This document shows, in pieces, positions 1 to 5,497 of a DNA stretch of 5,672 nucleotides. Position numbers and translations under genes: made by a program. Below the pieces are notes generated by a model. That model saw nothing but the letters and a program-made list of their open reading frames with translations, did not search any database and was not told the origin of the DNA. Numbering within the stretch: position 1 is the first letter of the stretch; each line of letters opens with the position of its first letter. Source of the stretch: Nautiliaceae bacterium. Its GTDB lineage: Bacteria; Campylobacterota; Campylobacteria; Campylobacterales; Nautiliaceae. The stretch is taken from contig JAMOSM010000149.1 of NCBI GenBank assembly GCA_027063075.1, positions 1 to 5,672 on the forward strand. The letters are read 5' to 3'.

Positions 1-802
1 TAAGACTTTCAAAAAAATCCTTTTTAGCAGAATACCTTATAACATGCTCGCTAATTTCATCTATGATTTTAGAAAAAATTTCTCTTTTAACAGATAAAGT
101 AATATCAACAAGCAGGCTCATACCCGCATATCTACCTTTAAACAATACTGTATTTGTATAAATATTAAAAAAAAACCTTTTATTTGCATAAACAAACTCT
201 ACTTTTTCCCTTGAATAGAAAAAAGACTCTCCCTCTTTTCTTTTTTTAATATAAGATATTATTTCCTCTTTAGATATATTTTTAATTAAATCAGCTAATG
301 AAATCTTTCTTATATCTTCACATTTAATTCTTAAAACATCACAAAAATAGTTATTCGCATATAATATATTGTCTCTAAAAATTAACAATCCAACATTACG
401 AGAATTTTTAAGCCTATCAACAATAATTTCATACTCTTTTTCACGGCTTATATTTTCATTAATTCCCACACAGTAAATTTTATTTTCATCTTTTCTTAAA
501 AGAGTGATTTTTGCCTTAATAAAAGCAATTCTTCCATCTTTTGTGTAAAATCTATGAACAAATTCTATATATTTTTTGTTTCCTGTTGCAAGTTTATAAA
601 GCTCATTTATACTTTTTTTAAAATCATTATCCACCATATTTTTAAAAATAAATTCAGGAGTAAAATCATTCTTTTTCCACTTTGTATATCCTCCAAACTG
701 TAAAAAATAAAACTCCTCAAGTTTTTTTTCTTTATAATTAAACTCTAAATAATAAATACTTGATGCCAAATTTTTTAATACATCTTCACATTTAAATTCC
801 AA
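1..802 (-). CDS. PAS-repeat sensor protein, N-terminal part (3' end outside window)
   Basis: This is an open frame of 267 codons with no stop that leaves the window on the left. Translation by eye shows two PAS-type domains. The first (about residues 5-125) begins EDVLKNLASSIYYLEF, like the usual 'lenlpgvvYr' PAS start, and ends with the PAC-like stretch HRFYTKDGRIAFIKAKITLL followed by GINENISREKEYE. The second spans about 133-236 (NVGLLIFRDNILYANNYF to SLLVDITLSVKRE). A further segment (IFSKIIDEISEHVIRYSAKK) begins after 240 and could open a third sensor domain or a linker. No membrane helix or signal peptide is visible, so the visible part looks cytoplasmic. The start is TTG at 802: an in-frame stop lies two codons upstream, an AGAGGA ribosome site sits 7 bases before it (809-814), and the PAS fold needs these residues. 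It overlaps the end of flhX by 28 bases, so translation is probably coupled. The output domain (histidine kinase, GGDEF/EAL or other) lies outside the window, so signalling output is unknown. The PAS assignment is fairly sure; the ligand is unknown. Confidence 0.8.
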   Translation of the reverse strand, partial: MEFKCEDVLKNLASSIYYLEFNYKEKKLEEFYFLQFGGYTKWKKNDFTPEFIFKNMVDNDFKKSINELYKLATGNKKYIEFVHRFYTKDGRIAFIKAKITLLRKDENKIYCVGINENISREKEYEIIVDRLKNSRNVGLLIFRDNILYANNYFCDVLRIKCEDIRKISLADLIKNISKEEIISYIKKRKEGESFFYSREKVEFVYANKRFFFNIYTNTVLFKGRYAGMSLLVDITLSVKREIFSKIIDEISEHVIRYSAKKDFFESL

Positions 803-1086
803 CCTTTATCCTCTTTGCTAAGCTTTACTTCATTTTCTAATTTATAAAGCCATACAAAAACTTCAGCCACAGCTTTATAAAGTTCAGGAGGAATCTCCTC
901 GCTTTTAATTTTTAATAAAGAATCTACCAAAATTTCATTTTGAAAAACAGGCACATCAAACTCTTTTGCTTTTTGAATTATTTTTTCAGCTATTTCACCT
1001 TTTCCTTTTGCAATTATTTTTGGAGCTAAATCCTCATATGCTTTATATCTTAAGGCTGCCGCTTTAGTATTTATAAATCTTTTCAT
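775..1086 (-). CDS. flhX: FlhX-like stand-alone FlhB C-terminal domain (export apparatus switch homologue)
   Basis: This 103-residue protein matches the cytoplasmic C-terminal domain of FlhB/YscU, the substrate-specificity switch of the flagellar type III export gate. Seen in sequence: AAALRYK (9-15), APKIIAKGKGEIAEKI (21-36), DVPVFQNEILVDSLL (44-58), then EEIPPELYKAVAEVFVWLYKL (63-83). This is the family order 'vALrYd..aP.vvAkG.g..A..I...A.e..vP......lar.L......ge.IP..ly.aVAevLa.vy'. The four transmembrane helices of full FlhB are absent. The protein begins almost exactly where FlhB is left after autocleavage at NPTH; here the start reads INTKAAALRY, so the self-cleaving Asn-Pro-Thr-His is missing. 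Helicobacter pylori has such a protein (HP1575, FlhX), reported to act as a spare FlhB C-terminal domain. The last 20 residues are charged and not conserved. Start ATG at 1086 has AAGG 8 bases upstream; the gene overlaps thpR by 23 bases. A role in flagellar export is inferred from the family. Confidence 0.85.
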   Translation of the reverse strand: MKRFINTKAAALRYKAYEDLAPKIIAKGKGEIAEKIIQKAKEFDVPVFQNEILVDSLLKIKSEEIPPELYKAVAEVFVWLYKLENEVKLSKEDKGWNLNVKMY

Positions 1087-1537
1087 AAACAGGACCTTTT
1101 TTTGTTAAAGTAGATTTATATAAATAAACTTCAAAAGGCACTTCAAAAGTTTTATTTTCCCATTTTTTAATTTCATCAAAAAACTTTTTATCTTTAATAT
1201 CCTTAATTCTGCAAAGTGTTATATGAGCTTTAAAAGGTTTATCATTTTCTAAATTAAAAAGCTCATTTATCTGAGAATTTATAGAATCTATATTTTCACT
1301 ATCGGCTTTTAAATACAAAACTTTATTTCCAAACATTCCAATACCGTTTATTTTTATCTTCTCATTAGGCACTTTTATAGGAATTTCATATTTTTTAGGT
1401 TCATCTTCACCTATGAATTTGTGAGTCAAATGTAAGTTCCACCCTTCAACCCATTTTCCTTCTACAAACCTGCTTAAATCCCGTTTAATCGCATTATAAA
1501 GAGGTAAAGTTACAGGTGTCGCAATAAAAAGCCTCAT
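1064..1537 (-). CDS. thpR: RNA 2',3'-cyclic phosphodiesterase (2'-5' RNA ligase family)
   Basis: This 157-residue 2H-phosphoesterase has both signature HxTx motifs: HLTH at 36-39 (context WNLHLTHKFIGE) and HITL at 105-108 (context FKAHITLCRIK). The N-terminus MRLFIATPV matches the usual 'mRlFvAi' start of ThpR. The protein is expected in the cytoplasm, where the family opens RNA 2',3'-cyclic phosphate ends to a 2'-phosphate and can reversibly join tRNA halves through 2'-5' bonds. Its physiological role is poorly understood. Length is a little under the common 175-190, with both catalytic histidines (36 and 105) present, so it should be active. The start overlaps the stop of the upstream membrane-protein gene in an ATGA (1534-1537), with AAGGA 7 bases upstream (1545-1549). 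The 3' end overlaps flhX by 23 bases, placing it firmly in the operon. No functional tie between RNA end repair and the FlhX or PAS proteins is established. Confidence 0.9.
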   Translation of the reverse strand: MRLFIATPVTLPLYNAIKRDLSRFVEGKWVEGWNLHLTHKFIGEDEPKKYEIPIKVPNEKIKINGIGMFGNKVLYLKADSENIDSINSQINELFNLENDKPFKAHITLCRIKDIKDKKFFDEIKKWENKTFEVPFEVYLYKSTLTKKGPVYEKIYKY

Positions 1538-1743
1538 TGAAAAATCCTTGAAATAATGTAAAAAACAGCACTCAAAATAATACTGATAACAATAGAAGAG
1601 GTAATAGGAAAGTAAAAAACAAAATTATCTTTTTTTATTACAATATCACCCGGTAGGTGAAATAGAGGAAAATCTTTAAAAAAATACATCAACAGCCCTA
1701 TTATTATAAAAATAATTCCAATAAAAATAAAAATTTTTGCCAT
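1534..1743 (-). CDS. Small two-helix membrane protein, DUF2905 family
   Basis: This 69-residue protein has two predicted transmembrane helices (about 4-22 and 47-66) joined by the short conserved loop LPGDIVIKKDNFVFYFP (30-46). That 'lPGDi.ikr.nf.fyfPi.tsi' loop is the hallmark of DUF2905, a widespread bacterial inner-membrane family of unknown function. Length fits the family. The start ATG at 1743 is preceded by AAGG with about 6 bases of spacing, and by a good promoter, so this is the first gene of the leftward operon. Its stop overlaps the thpR start by 4 bases. In other bacteria DUF2905 genes often lie beside DNA-repair or tRNA-modification genes such as ruvB and queA (general knowledge, not seen here). 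No catalytic residues are evident and no function is proposed. Confidence 0.88.
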   Translation of the reverse strand: MAKIFIFIGIIFIIIGLLMYFFKDFPLFHLPGDIVIKKDNFVFYFPITSSIVISIILSAVFYIISRIFQ

Positions 1744-1753
1744 TTTTTGCCTT

Positions 1754-1782
1754 TTTATTAATTATATCAAATTAGCTATAAT
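1754..1782 (+). promoter_or_regulatory. leuC promoter
   Basis: A perfect TATAAT lies at 1777-1782, with only a weak T-rich -35 (TTTATT, about 1754-1759) at 17-base spacing; weak -35 boxes are typical of Campylobacterota. It would start transcription near 1789 and leave a leader of about 14 bases, which contains the AAGGA ribosome site (1793-1797). There is no room for a leader-peptide attenuator or T-box of the kind found before leu genes in other bacteria, so control, if any, must be at initiation. Confidence 0.5.
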
Positions 1783-1787
1783 TTCAA
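1761..1787 (-). promoter_or_regulatory. Promoter of the leftward DUF2905-thpR-flhX-PAS operon
   Basis: Read on the minus strand, TGATATAAT gives a perfect -10 hexamer (1761-1766) with an extended-minus-10 TGn (1767-1769). A -35-like TTGAAA lies at 1782-1787 with a short 15-base spacer, so the extended -10 probably carries most of the strength. It lies about 20 bases before the ATG at 1743, giving a very short leader. It overlaps the leuC promoter on the other strand. Confidence 0.55.
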
Positions 1788-1802
1788 TAAAAAAGGATTA
1801 CT

Positions 1803-3080
1803 ATGCCTATGACAATAACTGAAAAGATTTTTGCAGAGCATATAGGACGTGAGGTAAAACCGGGCGAGATTATTATGTGTGATGTTGATATGACTATCGG
1901 TAACGATATTACCACTCCAATTTCAATAAGAGCATTTGAAGAGAGCGGAGCTAAAAAACTTGCAAAACCTGATAATTTTGCCATAGTACTTGACCATTTT
2001 ATTCCTCCAAAAGATATAGCTTCTGCAAACCAGGCAAAAATAAACAGAGATTTTGCATATAAACATGACTTAAAAAATTTTTTTGATGAAAAAGATATGG
2101 GAATTGAACATAGACTCTTACCAGAAAAAGGACTTGTAATTCCAGGAGATGTAATTATAGGAGCAGACAGCCATACCTGTACTCACGGAGCTTTAGGTGC
2201 ATTTGCAACAGGAATGGGAAGTACGGATATTGCATTTAGTATGATTACTGGAAAAAGCTGGTTTAAAGTACCTGAGTCGATAAAAGTAATTTTTACAGGT
2301 GAAAGAAAAGAGCATGTTTATGGAAAAGACTTAATTTTAGAACTTATAAGAAGAATAGGAGTTGATGGAGCTTTATATAAGGCTCTTGAATTTACAGGCG
2401 ATACAATAGAAAATCTTCCTATGGATGACAGGATGAGTCTATGTAACATGGCAATAGAAGCTGGAGCAAAAAATGGAATTATCGCTTATGATAAAATCAC
2501 TGAAGAGTTTTTAAACGAAGTTAAAAAATACAATCCTTTACGTGCAGAACCTAAAATCCACTATTCAGACCCGGATGCAAAATATTCTCAAGTTATTGAA
2601 ATAAATGTAGATGAATTAGAGCCTCTGGTTGCTTATCCTTATTTACCAAGCAACGGAAAACCAATTAGTGAAGCTGTAAAAGATGACATTGAAATTCATC
2701 AGGTATATATCGGAAGCTGTACAAACGGAACTCTTAGCGACCTTAGAACTGCAGCAAATATTTTAAAAGGCAAAAAAGTTCATAAAAAAGTAAGACTTAT
2801 CGTAACTCCGGCAACTCAGAGAATTTATAAACAAGCAGAGCATGAAGGAATAATAGATACTTTAATAGATGCGGGAGCAGTTGTTGCAAACCCAACATGT
2901 GGGGCTTGTCTTGGTGGATATATGGGAATTTTAGGTGATGGTGAAAGATGCGTAGCAACTACAAACAGAAACTTCCGCGGTAGAATGGGAAGCAGAAGTT
3001 CGGAAGTATATTTAAGCAATGCCGCAGTAGCAGCTGCAAGTGCAATTGCAGGTAAAATTGCAGACCCAAGGGATATTTAA
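1803..3080 (+). CDS. leuC: 3-isopropylmalate dehydratase, large subunit (short LeuC type)
   Basis: This 425-residue aconitase-superfamily protein is the large [4Fe-4S] subunit that, with LeuD, isomerises 2-isopropylmalate to 3-isopropylmalate in leucine synthesis. Seen: DSHTCTHGALGAFATGMGSTD (122-142), GSCTNG (304-309), NPTCGACLGG (363-372) and TTNRNFRGRMGS (386-397). Cys306, Cys366 and Cys369 are the expected cluster ligands, and Asp64-His65 lie in the usual LDHF context. The length and motif style fit the shorter LeuC/HacA-like class (about 420 residues) rather than the 465-470 residue enterobacterial LeuC. A homoaconitase or citramalate/dimethylmalate-type substrate therefore cannot be excluded by eye. 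The start at ATG 1803 is preferred because AAGGA sits 5 bases upstream; a second in-frame ATG at 1809 is less well placed. leuD, leuB and leuA are not adjacent: the gene stands alone between divergent and convergent neighbours, so its partner subunit must be elsewhere. Confidence 0.93.
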   Translation: MPMTITEKIFAEHIGREVKPGEIIMCDVDMTIGNDITTPISIRAFEESGAKKLAKPDNFAIVLDHFIPPKDIASANQAKINRDFAYKHDLKNFFDEKDMGIEHRLLPEKGLVIPGDVIIGADSHTCTHGALGAFATGMGSTDIAFSMITGKSWFKVPESIKVIFTGERKEHVYGKDLILELIRRIGVDGALYKALEFTGDTIENLPMDDRMSLCNMAIEAGAKNGIIAYDKITEEFLNEVKKYNPLRAEPKIHYSDPDAKYSQVIEINVDELEPLVAYPYLPSNGKPISEAVKDDIEIHQVYIGSCTNGTLSDLRTAANILKGKKVHKKVRLIVTPATQRIYKQAEHEGIIDTLIDAGAVVANPTCGACLGGYMGILGDGERCVATTNRNFRGRMGSRSSEVYLSNAAVAAASAIAGKIADPRDI

Positions 3081-3089
3081 TCCCTTTTA
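3068..3089 (+). terminator. leuC terminator overlapping its stop codon
   Basis: The arms AAGGGAT (3068-3074) and ATCCCTT (3080-3086) form a perfect 7-base-pair stem with a 5-base loop, followed by TTTTATTTAT. The leuC TAA stop (3078-3080) lies in the loop and the first base of the second arm, so termination is packed right against the end of translation. The T-rich tail is only on the plus strand, so the hairpin should not stop the converging rhodanese transcript well. Confidence 0.6.
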
Positions 3090-3115
3090 TTTATGATAAT
3101 TTCTAAATAAAAAGC

Positions 3116-3577
3116 TTATTTTATAAGTTCTACTTTAACAGGACCAAGTTTAAGTGCGTTCATTACAATATTACCATCTTTTATCCAAGCTTTAATACCA
3201 CCTTTTAAAACATACACTTCTTTAAATTTATACCATTTCATAAGAGTTGCTGCTGCTAAAAGTGCTCTATGACCTGTTCTACATACTAAAATATATTTTT
3301 CATTTGGCTTTAATACTCCTTTTTTAACAGCACCATATAAAACCCCTCTTGAAATAAGCTTAGCTCCCGGCATATGTCCTGCTAAAAATTCTTGAGGTTC
3401 TCTTACATCAATAACTTTTACCCCTTCTTTAATCCATTTTTTAGCAGTATTTACATCTACAAAATGATTACCTACCACTTTAAGAGCCGCTTGTTTTTGA
3501 GCTTTTACTCCTTCAAGCGGGTTATAAGCAAACAAAACTGCAACACTTAAAAGTCCTGCAATAACAAGCCTTTTCAT
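3116..3577 (-). CDS. Periplasmic single-domain rhodanese (sulfurtransferase)
   Basis: This 153-residue protein starts with a Sec signal peptide (MKR, then hydrophobic 4-17, likely cleaved after Ala17) without a lipobox, so it is expected in the periplasm. The rhodanese domain covers about 36-136: VIDVREPQEFLAGHMPGA (55-72) is the CH2A-like motif, and the active loop CRTGHR (99-104) carries the catalytic Cys99 that would hold a persulfide. VLKGGIKAW (123-131) is the conserved C-terminal turn. Family members move sulfane sulfur between thiosulfate or polysulfide and acceptors such as cyanide or thiols. In a sulfur-metabolising vent bacterium a role in periplasmic sulfur handling is plausible but inferred. 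The start at 3577 has a strong AAGGAG 5-6 bases upstream. The gene is alone on its strand, convergent with leuC and divergent from the agmatine deiminase gene. The acceptor substrate is unknown. Confidence 0.9.
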   Translation of the reverse strand: MKRLVIAGLLSVAVLFAYNPLEGVKAQKQAALKVVGNHFVDVNTAKKWIKEGVKVIDVREPQEFLAGHMPGAKLISRGVLYGAVKKGVLKPNEKYILVCRTGHRALLAAATLMKWYKFKEVYVLKGGIKAWIKDGNIVMNALKLGPVKVELIK

Positions 3578-3648
3578 TTTTTCTCCTTTTAGATATTATT
3601 TTGCAAATTATATTTTATAAAAGTGCTAAATTAGTGCAAAGGATAAAA
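3578..3648. promoter_or_regulatory. Divergent promoter region for the rhodanese and the agmatine deiminase-yaaA unit
   Basis: In these 71 bases, a minus-strand TATAAT (3607-3612) lies about 30 bases ahead of the rhodanese ATG and is the best -10 for it. For the rightward unit, candidates are TATAAA (3616-3621) or TAAATT preceded by TGC (3624-3632). Neither side has a convincing -35 box. AGTGC occurs twice (3622-3626 and 3633-3637), one helical turn apart, overlapping the rightward promoter candidates, and could be a binding site. Assignments are by eye only. Confidence 0.4.
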
Positions 3649-4617
3649 ATGAATCATCTAATACCTGAATGGGAAAAACAGAGTTTTGTTCAGCTTGTAT
3701 TTCCACATAAAAATACAGATTGGATATGCTGTTTGAAAGAGGCGATAAATACATTCACTGAAATAGCCTACGCAATAGCACAATATGAAAAAGTTTTAAT
3801 TTGCTATGAAGATGAAAACACAATATCTCATCTAAAACACAAAAACTTTGTGTTTCGTAAAGTCAAAAACAACGACACCTGGGCAAGAGATTTTGGTGCT
3901 ATTAGTATAAAAAAAGATAACAAAATAAAATTGCTTGATTTTAAATTTAACGGGTGGGGATTAAAATTTCCAAGCAATCATGACAATACAATCTCAAGAA
4001 AAATTTTTAATATTCATAAAAGCTATAATTTCGTTCTTGAGGGAGGAAGCATTGATACAAACGGAAAAACACTTCTTACAACATCACAGTGCCTATTAGA
4101 AGAAAACAGAAATTACCCTATGACAAGAAAAGAAATAGAAAAGTTTTTAAAACAGGAACTGTTTGTAGATGATGTAATATGGCTAAACCACGGCTTTTTA
4201 GAAGGAGACGATACAGACTCTCACATAGACACCCTTGCACGATTTGTAAATAAAGAAACTATAGTTTATTGCAGCTGTGAAGATAAAAATGATATTCATT
4301 ATAAAGAACTTAAAAAAATGGAAGAGGAACTTAAAAATACAAATTTTAATACTATTCCTATTCCCCTCCCAAGTCCAAAACACTGGAATAATCATCGTCT
4401 TCCCGCAACTTATGCAAACTTTTTAATAATAAACCATGCCATTTTATTACCTGTTTATGAAGACGAAAAAGATAAATACATATATGACCTTTTTTGCGAA
4501 ATTTTTCCAAACAGAGAAATAATTCCGATAAATGCAAACACATTAATAAAACAGCACGGTTCAATCCACTGTATTACAAAGGAATATTTTAATGAAGATT
4601 TTATTAGCACCGAGTGA
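3649..4617 (+). CDS. aguA: Agmatine deiminase (peptidylarginine-deiminase family)
   Basis: This protein has 322 residues from ATG 3649, which has AAGGA 5 bases upstream (3639-3643); the typical family opening 'IPEWE' follows at residues 5-9. Agmatine deiminase hydrolyses agmatine to N-carbamoylputrescine and ammonia in the cytoplasm, a step towards putrescine. Seen: NDTWARDFGAI (75-85), EGGS (131-134), GDDTDSHIDTLARF (186-199) and the C-terminal HGSIHCITKE (303-312). The predicted catalytic set is Cys308, His192 and the acidic residues Asp81 and Asp194. Family members read TDGHVD where this one has TDSHID, a mild change. Length agrees with the epsilon-class enzymes (about 325-330). The frame stays open upstream to a TTG at 3601, but that region holds the divergent promoters and shows no ribosome site. 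The gene overlaps yaaA by 26 bases. The next enzyme of the route, N-carbamoylputrescine amidohydrolase, is not in the window. Activity on another guanidino substrate is possible. Confidence 0.88.
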   Translation: MNHLIPEWEKQSFVQLVFPHKNTDWICCLKEAINTFTEIAYAIAQYEKVLICYEDENTISHLKHKNFVFRKVKNNDTWARDFGAISIKKDNKIKLLDFKFNGWGLKFPSNHDNTISRKIFNIHKSYNFVLEGGSIDTNGKTLLTTSQCLLEENRNYPMTRKEIEKFLKQELFVDDVIWLNHGFLEGDDTDSHIDTLARFVNKETIVYCSCEDKNDIHYKELKKMEEELKNTNFNTIPIPLPSPKHWNNHRLPATYANFLIINHAILLPVYEDEKDKYIYDLFCEIFPNREIIPINANTLIKQHGSIHCITKEYFNEDFISTE

Positions 4618-5281
4618 GAGAAAAAGTTTAGGAGGAGATAAAGAGTTTAATATAAAATCGTTTCCTAAACTTAATCCCATCAGGAAAGAGGTCATAAAAA
4701 AATATGACAAATTCATTCAAAAAACAGACGATGTTAAAAATTTCGGAGACATTAAAATCCCTATAAAAAAACGCCCATGTAAAGAAGCCATTTTAAGATA
4801 CACAGGAGTTGCTTTTGAATATTTAGACTATCCTTCTTTGCCTAAAGAAGCAAAAGAGTATCTAAATGAAAATCTGATTATCTTTTCGAATTTATTTGGA
4901 ATTTTAAAACCTCTTGATTTAATACCTTACTATACCCTAAAACAAAGAACAAAACCCGGGTTTGATATCTATAAATTTTACAAAAATAAAATAACGGAAA
5001 TATTAGATTATTACGATAAAGAATACCTGGATTTAAGAGCAAAATTTTATGAAAACATATATAAACCAAAAAAAGCTGTAACATTTAAATTCATAAAAAA
5101 TGGTAAAGTTGTAAGTCATTTTGCTAAAGCCTACCGTGGCATTCTAACTCGCTATATAGCACTAAATAGACCAAAAAATCTTGATGAAGTTTTAAAAATA
5201 GAATTTTCTGGTATTGAAATTAAAGAAATACAAGAAAAAAAAGGAATAAAAAAGATTATTTGTAAGATAAAAGAAGACTAA
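4592..5281 (+). CDS. yaaA: YaaA family protein (UPF0246, peroxide stress / DNA-binding)
   Basis: This 229-residue protein shows the YaaA/DUF328 landmarks in order: MKILLAPSERKS (1-12; 'iLisPaKt' position), AILRYTGVAFEYLDY (66-80), IFSNLFGILKPLDLIPYYTL (97-116) and SHFAKAYRGILTRYIALN (175-192). It ends with a basic, lysine-rich tail (209-229). In Escherichia coli YaaA lowers free intracellular iron and so protects DNA and proteins from Fenton damage during peroxide stress; the fold is a helix-hairpin-helix-bearing nucleic-acid binder. It is slightly shorter than the E. coli protein (258), as is common for this lineage. AAAGGA lies 8 bases before the ATG (4578-4583), inside the end of the agmatine deiminase gene, so the two are co-transcribed and probably coupled. 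The pairing of a polyamine enzyme with an oxidative-stress protein may be functional, since polyamines also protect DNA, but that is inference. No signal peptide or membrane segment is present. Confidence 0.87.
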   Translation: MKILLAPSERKSLGGDKEFNIKSFPKLNPIRKEVIKKYDKFIQKTDDVKNFGDIKIPIKKRPCKEAILRYTGVAFEYLDYPSLPKEAKEYLNENLIIFSNLFGILKPLDLIPYYTLKQRTKPGFDIYKFYKNKITEILDYYDKEYLDLRAKFYENIYKPKKAVTFKFIKNGKVVSHFAKAYRGILTRYIALNRPKNLDEVLKIEFSGIEIKEIQEKKGIKKIICKIKED

Positions 5282-5300
5282 AAAAAGTTTCACTTTTTTT
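5280..5300 (+). terminator. A/T-rich terminator after yaaA
   Basis: AAAAAAAGT (5280-5288) and ACTTTTTTT (5292-5300) form a 9-base-pair stem with a TTC loop, starting inside the yaaA stop codon. The T run of the second arm doubles as the terminator tail. The stem is almost all A-T, so it is weak in itself, and it is symmetric, so it could act on both strands and also catch transcripts coming from the rRNA side. Confidence 0.5.
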
Positions 5301-5371
5301 CAACAAAGCTATAGGGTTTGTGTTTGAAAATAAAAAGCAATAAATCTCTCCCTTTAAATTCTTACGAATTA

Positions 5372-5397
5372 TAAAAAAAGCTTCCCTTATAAGAAAG
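5372..5397 (-). terminator. Minus-strand terminator candidate
   Basis: Read on the minus strand, CTTTC (5397-5393) pairs with GGAAG (5385-5381) across a 7-base loop, with one G-T wobble, and is followed by C and seven T. On the plus strand the wobble becomes a C-A mismatch and there is no T tail, so it points leftwards. It would end a transcript from the rRNA operon or from a small RNA starting near 5446. Confidence 0.45.
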
Positions 5398-5446
5398 TTT
5401 GCAGGTATTATCCTACAAGAGAGGATTCACAGCCCCTTTACTCCCT
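5372..5446 (-). ncRNA. Possible small RNA of about 75 bases (tentative)
   Basis: On the minus strand an A/T-rich stretch (5447-5470) with a loose -10-like element (TAATTA, 5453-5458) precedes a markedly more G/C-rich block. The block starts GGGAGTAAAGGGGCTG and contains a perfect hairpin with arms ATCCT/AGGAT around a 7-base loop (5410-5426), then ends in the terminator candidate. Compact size, internal hairpin, terminal hairpin and T run fit a small RNA. It matches no RNA family I recognise; the usual riboswitch, SRP, 6S and tRNA core motifs were looked for and not found. It may simply be trailer of the rRNA transcript. Confidence 0.22.
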
Positions 5447-5468
5447 AAAAGATAATTATTTTGAATGT

Positions 5469-5497
5469 AATAAAATAAAAAAGGAATAGGAACTATT
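5469..5497 (-). terminator. Likely first terminator after 5S rRNA
   Basis: On the minus strand AATAG (5497-5493) and CTATT (5489-5485) form a 5-base-pair hairpin with a TTC loop, followed after CC by TTTTTTATTTTATT (5482-5469). The stem is short and weak but the T-rich tail is long. It lies about 65 bases beyond the 5S end, a normal place for the end of an rRNA operon. Confidence 0.4.

Noticed and set aside
1784..1984. Open frame of 66 codons antisense to the start of leuC
   Set aside because: It lies inside a certain gene on the opposite strand, crosses the promoter region and resembles no family; it is a shadow frame.
2825..3019. Open frame of 64 codons antisense to the end of leuC
   Set aside because: It is wholly inside conserved leuC sequence, with no ribosome site and a composition dictated by the leuC codons.
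3105..3121. AAATAA/TTATTT inverted repeat as a rhodanese terminator
   Set aside because: It is a six-pair all-A/T stem with no T run after it on the minus strand; too weak to call.
3601..3648. In-frame TTG at 3601 as the start of the agmatine deiminase, adding 16 residues
   Set aside because: There is no ribosome site before it, it would run through the divergent promoter region, and ATG 3649 has AAGGA at ideal spacing just ahead of the family's IPEWE start.
4198..4564. Two antisense open frames (65 and 68 codons) within the agmatine deiminase gene
   Set aside because: Both are covered by conserved coding sequence, and neither has a ribosome site or recognisable product.
4878..5084. Antisense open frame of 68 codons within yaaA
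   Set aside because: It is a shadow of the conserved YaaA core.
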